The notes under the pieces: model-generated
Database searches by the model: none
Told to the model about the DNA's origin: nothing
Seen by the model: the letters and a program-made list of their open reading frames with translations, nothing else
Translations under genes and position numbers: made by a program
Shown here: piece after piece, positions 55,841 to 64,000 of the stretch
Numbering within the stretch: position 1 is the first letter of the stretch
Layout: each line of letters begins with the position of its first letter
Assembly (NCBI RefSeq): GCF_001636055.1
Contig: NZ_CP011789.1
Coordinates: forward strand, 1,736,001-1,800,000
Length of the DNA stretch: 64,000 nt
DNA from: Pseudomonas putida
GTDB taxonomy: Bacteria > Pseudomonadota > Gammaproteobacteria > Pseudomonadales > Pseudomonadaceae
Direction of reading: 5' to 3'

Positions 55841-58800
55841 ATGGGTTTCAACCTTTCCGCCTGGGCGCTGCGCAATCGCCAGATCGTATTGTTCCTGATG
55901 ATCCTGTTGGCGGCCATTGGCGCCATGTCCTACACCAAGCTGGGGCAGAGTGAAGATCCGCCCTTTACCTTCAAGGCCATGGTCGTGCGCACGCTGTGGC
56001 CTGGTGCCACCGCCGAAGAGGTGTCCCGACAGGTCACCGAGCGCATTGAAAAGAAGCTGATGGAGACCGGCGAGTACGACAAGATCGTCTCGTTCTCCCG
56101 TCCGGGTGAGTCCCAGGTCACGTTCATGGCCCGCGACTCGATGCATTCGAACGAAATTCCCGAGCTGTGGTACCAGATCCGCAAGAAGGTCGCGGACATT
56201 CGCCACACCTTGCCACCGGAAGTGCAGGGTCCGTTCTTCAACGACGAGTTCGGCACCACCTTCGGCAATATCTACGCCCTGAGCGGGGCAGGCTTCGACT
56301 ATGCGGTGCTCAAGGATTATGCCGATCGCATCCAGATCCAGCTGCAGCGGGTCAAGGATGTGGGCAAGGTCGAGCTGATCGGCTTGCAGGACGAGAAGAT
56401 CTGGATCGAGCTGTCCAACACCAAGCTGGCGACCCTTGGGGTGCCGCTGGCGGCGGTGCAGCAGGCGTTGCGTGAGCAGAATGCGGTGAGCACTGCGGGC
56501 TTCTTCGAAACGCCCAGTGAGCGCTTGCAACTGCGGGTCAGCGGGCGCTTCGACAGCGTCGAGCAGATTCGCCAGTTCCCCATCCGCGTGGGCGACCGAA
56601 CCTTCCGCATCGGCGATGTCGCCGAAGTCCATCGCGGCTTCAACGACCCACCTGCGCCACGTATGCGCTTCATGGGCGAGGATGCCATCGGCCTTGCCGT
56701 GTCGATGAAGGACGGCGGTGACATCCTGGTACTGGGCAAGGCGCTGGAAGCCGAGTTCGCCCGCCTGGCGCACAACCTGCCAGCGGGCATGGAACTGCGC
56801 AAGGTGTCCGATCAGCCGGCAGCGGTCAAGGCTGGGGTCGGCGAGTTCATCCAGGTGCTGGTCGAGGCACTGGTCATCGTGTTGCTGGTGAGCTTCTTCT
56901 CGCTGGGGGTGCGCACGGGGTTGGTGGTGGCGCTGGCGATCCCGCTGGTGCTGGCGATGACCTTCGCCGCGATGCACTACTTCGGCATCGGCTTGCACAA
57001 GATTTCGCTGGGGGCGCTGGTGCTGGCCCTGGGTTTGCTCGTGGACGATGCGATCATTGCGGTCGAGATGATGGCGATCAAGATGGAGCAGGGCTACGAC
57101 CGGCTCAAGGCGGCGAGCTATGCCTGGTCGAGTACCGCCTTCCCGATGCTGACCGGAACGCTGATCACCGCTGCGGGCTTTCTGCCGATCGCCACGGCCG
57201 CGTCGAGCACCGGCGAGTACACCCGGTCGATCTTCCAGGTGGTGACCATTGCCTTGCTGACCTCGTGGGTCGCGGCGGTATTGTTCGTTCCCTACCTGGG
57301 CGACCGCCTGCTGCCGGACCTGGCCAAGCGCCATGCGGCGCGTCACGGCAATGGCGAGCATACGCCCGACCCTTATGCCACGCCGTTCTACCAACGTGTG
57401 CGCAAGGTGGTGGAGTGGTGCGTGCGCCGTCGCAAGACCGTGATCGTGCTGACCATTGCCGCTTTCATCGGCAGCATCGTGCTGTTCCGCTTCGTGCCCC
57501 AGCAGTTCTTCCCTGCGTCGGCGCGGCCTGAGCTGATGATCGACCTGAAGCTCGCCGAAGGGGCTTCGCTGGCCAATACCGCCGAGCAGGTCAAGCGTCT
57601 GGAGGCCCTACTCAAGCAGCAGGACGGTATCGACAACTACGTGGCCTACGTCGGCACCGGCTCACCGCGTTATTACCTGCCGCTGGATCAGCAACTGCCG
57701 GCGGCGAGCTTCGCCCAGTTCGTGGTGCTGGCCAAGTCGCTCAAAGACCGCGAAGCCCTGCGCAGCTGGGCCATTACCACCCTTGAGCAGGAATTCCCGC
57801 AATTGCGCTCGCGGGTCACGCGCCTTGAGAACGGTCCGCCCGTGGGTTACCCGGTGCAGTTCCGGGTCACCGGTGAGCACATCGAGAAAGTACGCGCCCT
57901 GGCCCGCGAGGTGGCGGCCAAGGTGCGCGAGAACCCGCATGTGGTCAACGTGCACCTGGACTGGGAGGAGCCGAGCAAGGCGGTGTTCCTGGCGATCGAC
58001 CAGGACCGTGCCCGCGCGCTGGGGGTGAGTACTTCGCACCTGTCCAGTTTCCTGCAGAGCTCGTTGACAGGTACTACGGTCAGCCAGTACCGCGAGGACA
58101 ACGAACTGATCGAGATCCTCCTGCGCGGCACCCGCGAGGAGCGCAGCGACATGGGTAGCCTGGGCAGCCTGGCGCTGCCGACCGACAACGGCCAGAGCGT
58201 GGCGTTGTCGCAGGTGGCGACGCTGGAGTACGGCTTCGAAGAGGGCGTGATCTGGCACCGCAATCGCCTGCCGACGGTGACCGTGCGTGCCGATATCTAC
58301 GACAAGGAACAGCCGGACAGCCTGGTCAAGCAGATCCTGCCGACCCTGCAGCAGGTGCGCGAGCAGTTGCCCGACGGCTACCTGCTGGAAGTCGGCGGCA
58401 CGGTAGAGGATGCCCAGCGCGGTCAACGCTCGGTAAACGCGGGCATGCCGCTGTTCATCGTGGTGGTACTGAGCTTGCTGATGATCCAGCTGCGCAGTTT
58501 CTCGCGCACGGTGATGGTGTTCCTCACCGCGCCGTTGGGGCTGATTGGTGTGACCCTGTTCCTGCTGGTGTTCCGCCAGCCGTTCGGCTTCGTGGCGATG
58601 CTTGGCACCATCGCGCTGGCAGGGATGATCATGCGTAACTCGGTGATCCTGGTGGACCAGATCGAGCAGGACATCACCGCTGGGCTGGACCGTTGGCAGG
58701 CGATCATCGAGGCCACGGTGCGGCGCTTCCGGCCCATCGTGCTGACTGCCCTGGCGGCGGTTCTGGCGATGATCCCGCTGTCGCGCAGCGTGTTCTACGG

Positions 58801-58909
58801 GCCGATGGCGGTGGCGATCATGGGTGGTCTGATCGTGGCCACGGCGCTGACGCTGTTGTTCCTGCCGGCGCTGTATGCGGCGTGGTTCAGAGTGAGGAAG
58901 AACGCCTGA
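55841..58909 (+). CDS. RND efflux permease
   Basis: 1022 residues, 12 membrane helices. Two repeats each with large periplasmic loops; helix 4 has ALVLALGLLVDDAIIAVEMM with the proton-relay Asp pair. It is closer to the short VexF/MdtBC-like or YegN branch than to MexB. No outer-membrane channel gene follows, so it must use one encoded elsewhere (OprM/TtgC-type). Substrate unknown. Confidence 0.92.
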   Translation: MGFNLSAWALRNRQIVLFLMILLAAIGAMSYTKLGQSEDPPFTFKAMVVRTLWPGATAEEVSRQVTERIEKKLMETGEYDKIVSFSRPGESQVTFMARDSMHSNEIPELWYQIRKKVADIRHTLPPEVQGPFFNDEFGTTFGNIYALSGAGFDYAVLKDYADRIQIQLQRVKDVGKVELIGLQDEKIWIELSNTKLATLGVPLAAVQQALREQNAVSTAGFFETPSERLQLRVSGRFDSVEQIRQFPIRVGDRTFRIGDVAEVHRGFNDPPAPRMRFMGEDAIGLAVSMKDGGDILVLGKALEAEFARLAHNLPAGMELRKVSDQPAAVKAGVGEFIQVLVEALVIVLLVSFFSLGVRTGLVVALAIPLVLAMTFAAMHYFGIGLHKISLGALVLALGLLVDDAIIAVEMMAIKMEQGYDRLKAASYAWSSTAFPMLTGTLITAAGFLPIATAASSTGEYTRSIFQVVTIALLTSWVAAVLFVPYLGDRLLPDLAKRHAARHGNGEHTPDPYATPFYQRVRKVVEWCVRRRKTVIVLTIAAFIGSIVLFRFVPQQFFPASARPELMIDLKLAEGASLANTAEQVKRLEALLKQQDGIDNYVAYVGTGSPRYYLPLDQQLPAASFAQFVVLAKSLKDREALRSWAITTLEQEFPQLRSRVTRLENGPPVGYPVQFRVTGEHIEKVRALAREVAAKVRENPHVVNVHLDWEEPSKAVFLAIDQDRARALGVSTSHLSSFLQSSLTGTTVSQYREDNELIEILLRGTREERSDMGSLGSLALPTDNGQSVALSQVATLEYGFEEGVIWHRNRLPTVTVRADIYDKEQPDSLVKQILPTLQQVREQLPDGYLLEVGGTVEDAQRGQRSVNAGMPLFIVVVLSLLMIQLRSFSRTVMVFLTAPLGLIGVTLFLLVFRQPFGFVAMLGTIALAGMIMRNSVILVDQIEQDITAGLDRWQAIIEATVRRFRPIVLTALAAVLAMIPLSRSVFYGPMAVAIMGGLIVATALTLLFLPALYAAWFRVRKNA

Positions 58910-58918
58910 GGCCGACCT

Positions 58919-59611
58919 TCAGACCGCCGCGATTTCTTCGGCGGTCAGCGTCCTGAACGCACCTGGCGCCAGGGCCGGGTCCAGATGGATCGGCCCCATG
59001 CTTTCGCGGTGCAGGCCGATCACCTTGTTGTCGAAGTGGCCGAACATGCGCTTGACCTGGTGATAGCGCCCTTCGACGATCGCCAGCCGCGCGCTGCGTG
59101 GGCCCAGAATGTCGAGTTGGGCGGGCAGGGTGGTGAGGTCTTCGAAGGCGAAGTAGAAGCCTTCGCGGAACTTGTCGATGTAGTGCGCGCCGATTTCGTC
59201 CTCGGTCTCGACCAGATAGATCTTCGCCTGCTTGGTGCGTGGTTGGGTCAGGCGGCGTGACCATTGGCCGTCATTGGTCAGGATCATCAGGCCGGTGGTG
59301 TTGTAGTCCAGGCGCCCGGCAATGTGCAGGTCGTCACGCAGTTCGGGCGGCAGCAGGTCGAGTACGGTGGGGTGCTGCGGGTCGCGGGTGGCGCTGACGC
59401 AACCGGCGGGCTTGTGCAGCATCAGGTAGCGTGCCGGGCGCCCGGCCTGCAGCAACTGCTCATCGACCTCGACTCGGCTGAATTCGCGCACCTCGTGGCG
59501 CGGGTCGATCACCGGCTGCGCGTCGACCCACACACGGCGCTGCACCAGCAGCACGCGCACCTGCTGGCGGTTGTACTGGGGGAAGTTGGCGAGAAATCGA
59601 TCCAGGCGCAT
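58919..59611 (-). CDS. rsuA: 16S rRNA pseudouridine-516 synthase
   Basis: 230 residues from the ATG at 59611: S4 domain (MRLDRFLANFPQYNRQQVRVLL) and RsuA catalytic domain with Asp in GRLDYNTTGLMILTNDG and the VEGRYHQVKRMF motif. Length fits RsuA rather than RluB/E/F; the exact uridine is inferred. Eleven nt downstream of the CWC gene. Confidence 0.88.
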   Translation of the reverse strand: MRLDRFLANFPQYNRQQVRVLLVQRRVWVDAQPVIDPRHEVREFSRVEVDEQLLQAGRPARYLMLHKPAGCVSATRDPQHPTVLDLLPPELRDDLHIAGRLDYNTTGLMILTNDGQWSRRLTQPRTKQAKIYLVETEDEIGAHYIDKFREGFYFAFEDLTTLPAQLDILGPRSARLAIVEGRYHQVKRMFGHFDNKVIGLHRESMGPIHLDPALAPGAFRTLTAEEIAAV

Positions 59612-59621
59612 CGTACAAGTC

Positions 59622-59843
59622 TTAGAGAGGCTGCCGCTGGTCGGCTGCCTTGAGCTGTTCGTCGGCTGCTGCACAGCGAGGGCACAGGCAGGCTTTGTTA
59701 CGCAGTTCGTCGGGAAGCGCTTCGAGCACAGCGCAATCGATGCTGACGCTGAAACACCAGCAGGCCTGGGTGGCACTGCGCGGGTCCGCCAGGGCGCACT
59801 GGTTGGCGGCGCCGCAGGCGGGGCAGCGCTGGCTGTCGTTCAT
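59622..59843 (-). CDS. Cysteine-rich CWC family protein
   Basis: 73 residues: CPACGAANQCALADP, ACWCFSVSI and a C-terminal CLCPRC, giving the cysteine layout of the CWC family, presumably zinc-binding. The gene precedes rsuA in the same direction and probably is cotranscribed. Function unknown. Confidence 0.82.
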   Translation of the reverse strand: MNDSQRCPACGAANQCALADPRSATQACWCFSVSIDCAVLEALPDELRNKACLCPRCAAADEQLKAADQRQPL

Positions 59844-60076
59844 GGTGGCTTCCGGGGATTCGAGTAGATCTGCACAGAGGCGCGCAGTATATCTGCTGAC
59901 AGCTTTTGTCGCGCCTCTGTCCATTTGTATTTCCGGATCGTTCTGTCTGTTTCAATTTGTTGCGCAAATGGCACCGGATCTCGGGCGCACTGTCTTACTC
60001 AGTGTCGATCAACGTGTTGCGATCGACGTCCGCCAGCGCCGCTGTGCCGGGCAATCCAGCGGTCCAGGAGGCCGCC

Positions 60077-60490
60077 ATGTACCCTCGAATCCTGTTGGTC
60101 GTTCTGCTTGGCCTGATGACCAGTGCCTGCGCCCCATACTACGGGGGCGGGGGCTATTACCGCAGCGGGTACTACACCGCTGACCGCTACGCCTACCCGG
60201 GTTACTACTATCGTCAGGACCGTTACTACGTCGCGCCCCAGCCTCGGTATTACTACCAGACGGCACCGCGTTACTACCGTCCAGCGCCGGCGCCTTACTA
60301 CCGGCCCTACACGCCACCGGTGGTGAACCAGTGGCATGGCAATCCGCGTTATGACTACGGCAACCGCCAGCGCTATGACTATGGGCGTGACCGCGATCGC
60401 CATGATTATCGTGGTGGTGGGCGGGATGATCGCTGGCATTCCAATGGGCAAAGGGACCGGGGGCGCGGGGATCGCAACTGGCAGCGATAG
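60077..60490 (+). CDS. Tyr/Arg/Gly-rich lipoprotein of unknown function
   Basis: 137 residues from the ATG at 60077 with CAGGAGG upstream. Signal with lipobox TSAC (Cys18). The mature part is low-complexity: about 30 Tyr in the first half ([19 protein letters not shown], then [13 protein letters not shown]), then Arg/Asp/Gly-rich. No domain recognised. It resembles small Tyr-rich surface or matrix-associated lipoproteins only in composition. Confidence 0.72.
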   Translation: MYPRILLVVLLGLMTSACAPYYGGGGYYRSGYYTADRYAYPGYYYRQDRYYVAPQPRYYYQTAPRYYRPAPAPYYRPYTPPVVNQWHGNPRYDYGNRQRYDYGRDRDRHDYRGGGRDDRWHSNGQRDRGRGDRNWQR

Positions 60491-60492
60491 GA

Positions 60493-61599
60493 TCAGCCCA
60501 GATCTGCCAGCGGGTGTCGCCCCTCCCAGACTTTAGCGAAATGTGCGTCGACCACCGCCGCTGGCACCTTGCCGATATCCGGCCAGTGCCAGTGCGGTTG
60601 ATTGTCTTTGTCGAGCAAGCGAGCACGCACCCCTTCGCTGAATTCCGGATGCCGACAGCAGTTCAGGCTCATGGCGTATTCCATCTGGAACACCTGGGCC
60701 AGCGACAGGTGACGGGCGCGGTGAAGCTGTTCCCAGACCAGATGACCCGTGAGCGGGCAGCCTTCATGCAAGCGCTCGCCCGCCTTGGCCAGCAGTGGAT
60801 CGGCGTGTTGTCTCAAGCCGCACACGGCCCGCCAGGCGGCTACCGGGTCAGCGATATCGAGCAGCGCATCGATCACGGCACGGCGGGGCAGCCACTGCGC
60901 TTCGGGAAGTTCGCCCCAGACGCGATGCTGCTCGGCCCTGAGCAGGCTGTTCAGTTGCAAGTCGGTCTGTTCCTGCCAGTTCAGTTGCAGCAGTTCTTCA
61001 ATCAGCGACGCCTGCTGCGGCTCGCCGAGGAAGCGGTCCGCCAACCCCAGGTCAAGGGCGTCACGGGCATTGATCGGCGCACCGGTCAGCGCCAGAAACA
61101 GGCCAAGCTTGCCCGGCAGGCGGCTGAGGAACCAACTGGCACCAACATCCGGATACAGGCCGATGCTCACCTCCGGCATCGCCAGGCGGCTGCTGGGGGT
61201 GACGATGCGTACATTGGCACCCTGCAACAGGCCCATGCCGCCGCCCAGCACATGACCGTGGCCCCAGCACAACAGCGGCTTGGGGTAGGTGTGCAGCAGA
61301 TAGTCGAGGCGGTATTCGGCGGCGAAAAAGGTTGCCGCCAGCGGCGGCACGCTGCCGGGATGCTCGCGACAGGCCTGTACCAGCGCCCGTACATCGCCGC
61401 CTGCGCAGAAGGCCTTTTCGCCATCGCCGCGCAGCAGCACGCAGACCACGCCCGGATCGCGTGCCCATTCGCGCAGGTGCGAATCGAGCATCTCGATCAT
61501 CCCCAGGGTCAGGGCGTTCAGGGTCTTGGCGGCATCCAGGGTAGCGATGCCGATACGGGCGCCATCGGCGCCGGTGAGTACCTCGCAATGAATGGACAT
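60493..61599 (-). CDS. Enoyl-CoA hydratase/isomerase family, 3-hydroxyisobutyryl-CoA-hydrolase-like
   Basis: 368 residues, crotonase fold. Start at 61599 (GAGG 6 nt upstream). [13 protein letters not shown] is typical of HIBYL-CoA hydrolases, with the oxyanion loop [18 protein letters not shown] and [19 protein letters not shown]. Length matches that branch (valine breakdown) rather than short enoyl-CoA hydratases (about 260). No valine genes are nearby. Stop lies 2 nt from the convergent lipoprotein's stop. Confidence 0.83.
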   Translation of the reverse strand: MSIHCEVLTGADGARIGIATLDAAKTLNALTLGMIEMLDSHLREWARDPGVVCVLLRGDGEKAFCAGGDVRALVQACREHPGSVPPLAATFFAAEYRLDYLLHTYPKPLLCWGHGHVLGGGMGLLQGANVRIVTPSSRLAMPEVSIGLYPDVGASWFLSRLPGKLGLFLALTGAPINARDALDLGLADRFLGEPQQASLIEELLQLNWQEQTDLQLNSLLRAEQHRVWGELPEAQWLPRRAVIDALLDIADPVAAWRAVCGLRQHADPLLAKAGERLHEGCPLTGHLVWEQLHRARHLSLAQVFQMEYAMSLNCCRHPEFSEGVRARLLDKDNQPHWHWPDIGKVPAAVVDAHFAKVWEGRHPLADLG

Positions 61600-61728
61600 G
61601 GACAACCTCGCGCAAGTCGTCGCACAAGTATGGCTTGCCTGGCCGATCGTGCTTGTCACCGGTCGGAGCGATTGACAAGCCGAGGCGGCTTTCCTAGTGT
61701 CGCGCCCACTCTGATTCAGGATGGCGCC

Positions 61729-62421
61729 ATGACCGACGACGATCGCATCAAGCTCGAACCTAGCTGGAAGGCCGCATTGCGTGCCGAGTTCGACAAGCCC
61801 TACATGCAGCAGCTGCGCGAATTCCTGCGCCAGGAATATGCCGCGGGCAAGGAGATCTATCCACCTGGGCCGCTGATCTTCAACGCCCTCAATACCACGC
61901 CGCTGGACAAGGTGAAGGTGGTGATTCTCGGCCAGGACCCTTACCACGGCCCCGGCCAGGCCCATGGTCTGTGCTTCTCGGTGCAACCGGGCGTGCCGAC
62001 GCCGCCTTCGCTGGTGAACATCTACAAGGAGCTGCAGCGCGACCTGAACCTGCCGATCCCCAATCACGGCTACCTGCAGAGCTGGGCCGAGCAGGGGGTG
62101 TTGCTGCTCAACACCACCATGACCGTCGAGCGTGCCAATGCTGCGTCGCATGCCAAGAAGGGCTGGGAGTTCTTCACCGACCGCATCATCGAGCTGGTCA
62201 GCGAGCAGTGCGAGAACGTGGTGTTCCTGCTGTGGGGGTCCCATGCGCAGAGCAAGCAGAAGCTGATCGACGGGACCAAGCATCTGGTGCTCAAGTCGGT
62301 GCATCCGTCGCCCTTGTCGGCGTATCGCGGATTTTTGGGTTGCGGGCATTTCAGCCGGACCAACGGCTTCCTGCAGCAGCGCGGATTGGAGCCCATCAAC
62401 TGGGCGGTGCCGCCGTTGTAA
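61729..62421 (+). CDS. ung: Uracil-DNA glycosylase
   Basis: 230 residues, family 1 [24 protein letters not shown] with catalytic Asp and the C-terminal [14 protein letters not shown] loop are complete. Removes uracil from DNA. CAGGA 8 nt before the ATG. Divergent from the crotonase gene. Confidence 0.97.
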   Translation: MTDDDRIKLEPSWKAALRAEFDKPYMQQLREFLRQEYAAGKEIYPPGPLIFNALNTTPLDKVKVVILGQDPYHGPGQAHGLCFSVQPGVPTPPSLVNIYKELQRDLNLPIPNHGYLQSWAEQGVLLLNTTMTVERANAASHAKKGWEFFTDRIIELVSEQCENVVFLLWGSHAQSKQKLIDGTKHLVLKSVHPSPLSAYRGFLGCGHFSRTNGFLQQRGLEPINWAVPPL

Positions 62422-62438
62422 GGGCTTGCGGTCGGGTT

Positions 62439-62499
62439 GGTCTCTTCGCGGGCAAGCCTGCTCTCAGCCAGTGGGAGCGGGCTTGCCCGCGAAGAGACC
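62439..62499. repeat. REP inverted pair
   Basis: GGTCTCTTCGCGGGCAAGC (62439-62457) and its exact reverse complement (62481-62499), between convergent ung and abrB-type genes; may end both transcripts. Confidence 0.88.
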
Positions 62500-62505
62500 G
62501 ACCGC

Positions 62506-63537
62506 TCAATCGCCCTGGCGCACCCAATACCTGAACATCGGTTCTGCCAGAAACAGCACGAACAGCAGCCGCATCACCTGCAATGCCGTCACCAGCGGCA
62601 CCGACAGTTGCAGGGTCTCCGCCGTCAGGCTCATCTCGGCAATCCCCCCGGGCATCATCCCCAATGTCAGCGAACGCAGGTCCAGGTGGCTGAACAGGCT
62701 CAGCACCCAGGCCGCGCCGCCTGCGATCAGCATGCACAGGGCCGTCGCCACCAGGGTGCGCCCCAGGAACGCCGGCGCACGGCGGAAGAACGCGCGGTTG
62801 AAGTGACAGGCCAGGCCACTGCCGATCAGCCACTGGCCGATCTGGCTGGCGCCGTTGGGCAGGCCGATCTGCAGGTTGTTTGCCAGGCTGATGCTGGCGG
62901 CCACCAGCAGTGGCCCGAACAACCAGGGGTTGGGCTGGCGCAGGCGCTGCCAGAGCAGCGCCACGCCAATGCTCAGCGGCGCGATCAGCGCCAGCCAGCC
63001 CCAACTGACGCTGCCGGCATGGTTCAGCGCCACGCCATCGCCCAGCAGCAGCTTGAACAGTGCCGGTACACACAGCACCACCGCCAGCACGCGCAGGCTC
63101 TGCGCTGCCGCTACCTGGCTGAGCACTGCGCCATTGCGCGCGCCGAGGTTGACCATCTCGCCCGAACCGCCGGGCATGCTGGCGAAGAACGCGGTGGCAC
63201 GGTCCTCACCGGAGCGGCGCAGCAGCCACACGCCGACGCCGCTGGAGACCGTGGTCAGCAGCGCGCCGAAGAAGATCAAGCCGAAATGGCTGGCAACCTG
63301 TTCGATCACTTCCGGGGTGAAGTGCAGGCCGATACCGATACCGATGACCCACTGCCCGCATTTGCGGCCGTTGGGGATTTCCGACAGCTGCCAGGGGGTG
63401 AGGCAGCGTACTGCGATGATTGCCAGCAGCGAGCCGACCATCCACGGCAAAGGCCCGCCGACCTTGCTGGCGATGAAACCGCCAGCAAGTCCGACCAGCC
63501 CGGTAGCCCAGAACAGCGGCAACGACCGATCAGGCAT
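62506..63537 (-). CDS. AbrB family (PF05145) membrane transporter
   Basis: 343 residues, about ten to eleven helices in two similar halves: GGPLPWMVGSLLA and MPGGSGEMVNLGA in the first; QPNPWLFGPLLVAAS and MMPGGIAEMSLTAETL in the second. Function is uncertain (often called ammonia monooxygenase regulator, without support). It overlaps tctA's stop region by 8 nt and probably belongs with that tricarboxylate transporter operon. Confidence 0.85.
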   Translation of the reverse strand: MPDRSLPLFWATGLVGLAGGFIASKVGGPLPWMVGSLLAIIAVRCLTPWQLSEIPNGRKCGQWVIGIGIGLHFTPEVIEQVASHFGLIFFGALLTTVSSGVGVWLLRRSGEDRATAFFASMPGGSGEMVNLGARNGAVLSQVAAAQSLRVLAVVLCVPALFKLLLGDGVALNHAGSVSWGWLALIAPLSIGVALLWQRLRQPNPWLFGPLLVAASISLANNLQIGLPNGASQIGQWLIGSGLACHFNRAFFRRAPAFLGRTLVATALCMLIAGGAAWVLSLFSHLDLRSLTLGMMPGGIAEMSLTAETLQLSVPLVTALQVMRLLFVLFLAEPMFRYWVRQGD

Positions 63538-64000
63538 CGGCCATGGTCCGGCGCTGCAGGCTACGGCGCCGCCAGATGCGCAGCAGCGGGAGGGCCAGCA
63601 TGCAGAACACCAGTGCCCACACGCTCATGCTGATCGGGCTCGACCAGAGGATGCCCAGCTCGCCGTTGGAGATCGACAGCGCACGGCGCAGGTTCTGCTC
63701 CATCAGCCCGCCGAGGATGAAGCCCAGCAGGATCGGCGACAGCGGGAAGTCGAGCTTGCGCAGGATGTAGCCCATGATGCCGATGCCAACCATCAGGAAC
63801 AGGTCGAAGGTGGTGGCGTGCACGGCATAGACGCCGATCGCGGTGATGATCGCGATCACCGGCACCAGCGCCCAGTTCGGCACGGCAAGGATGCGGGTGA
63901 AGATGCGGATCATCGGGATGTTCAGGATCACCAGCATGATGTTGGCGATGAACAGCGAGGCGATCAGGCCCCACACGATGTCAGGCTGCTGTTCGAACAG
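63530..64000 (-). CDS. TctA-type tripartite tricarboxylate transporter permease, 3' part only
   Basis: The frame is open from 64000 to the stop at 63530 (about 156 residues seen; the N-terminal two thirds lie outside). Visible are LFEQQPDIVWGLIASLFIANIMLVILN, VPVIAIITAIGVYAVH and LDFPLSPILLGFILGGLMEQNLRRALSIS, all typical of the TctA C-terminal half. TctABC systems import citrate or other carboxylates with a periplasmic receptor. Confidence 0.88.
   Translation of the reverse strand: MFEQQPDIVWGLIASLFIANIMLVILNIPMIRIFTRILAVPNWALVPVIAIITAIGVYAVHATTFDLFLMVGIGIMGYILRKLDFPLSPILLGFILGGLMEQNLRRALSISNGELGILWSSPISMSVWALVFCMLALPLLRIWRRRSLQRRTMADA

Overview
The window is chromosomal DNA of a fluorescent Pseudomonas, most likely the P. 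putida group. The basis is gene order (ffh-rpsP-rimM-trmD-rplS, xerD-dsbC-hom-thrC-recJ, wspABCDEFR, prfB-lysS, ppc-adk-tsaB), high GC coding bias, Pseudomonas REP palindromes of the GCGGGCAAGCCCGC type between genes, and several small proteins I know only from Pseudomonas. The order largely parallels P. aeruginosa PAO1 from about PA3746 (ffh) down to PA3686 (adk). I see no prophage, insertion sequence, CRISPR array, rRNA or tRNA; this is mostly core genome with a few accessory genes.

Left part (1-9.1 kb): the 5' portion of a two-partner-secretion outer-membrane transporter (TpsB) on the minus strand, an L,D-transpeptidase, two Nudix hydrolases, a gamma-carbonic-anhydrase/DUF1289 pair, a short VUT/YhhQ-type queuosine-precursor transporter with a hairpin over its start, purT, an MHS-type MFS permease, and a CNNM/CorB-like plus CcsA-like pair divergent from ffh.

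9.1-26.1 kb: translation, targeting and housekeeping (ffh, rpsP-rimM-trmD-rplS, a hotdog thioesterase, xerD, dsbC, hom-thrC), two small orphan proteins (a degenerate receiver and a DUF3509 protein), a periplasmic solute-binding-like protein, a CaiB-type CoA-transferase, YaeQ, recJ, a YqjM/XenA-like flavin reductase and a DUF533/TerB-like protein.

26.2-34.6 kb: a complete, tightly overlapping wspABCDEFR operon. A membrane chemoreceptor, two CheW adaptors, CheR and CheB homologues and a hybrid CheA (WspE) control phosphorylation of the diguanylate cyclase WspR, so surface contact is converted into c-di-GMP. A secreted halovibrin (HvnA)-like protein with less GC-biased sequence sits between wspR and prfB and looks like an insertion relative to P. 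aeruginosa.

36.3-53.8 kb: prfB with its programmed +1 frameshift, lysS, a TetR regulator whose start lies 3 nt after a 122-bp inverted REP pair, a lipoprotein, a DUF1704/QEGLA putative metallopeptidase, a lipoprotein hydrolase, the DUF4398/LptF lipoprotein pair with a candidate AlgU promoter, ppc, adk, tsaB, DUF72, a PEP-mutase-family enzyme, an extensin-like LAS-type protein, a hypothetical protein with an internal duplication, and rsmJ.

53.9-64.0 kb: a TetR-controlled two-gene RND efflux operon with a candidate operator over its -10 box, rsuA, a CWC zinc-ribbon-like protein, a tyrosine-rich lipoprotein, a 3-hydroxyisobutyryl-CoA-hydrolase-like enzyme, ung, an AbrB-family permease and the 3' end of a tctA tricarboxylate permease.

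I found no convincing wholly new multi-gene system. The best leads are local: the YhhQ start hairpin, the halovibrin-like gene next to wsp, the DUF1704 metallopeptidase cluster, the degenerate receiver, the duplicated-motif protein and the REP pair abutting a regulator's start codon.
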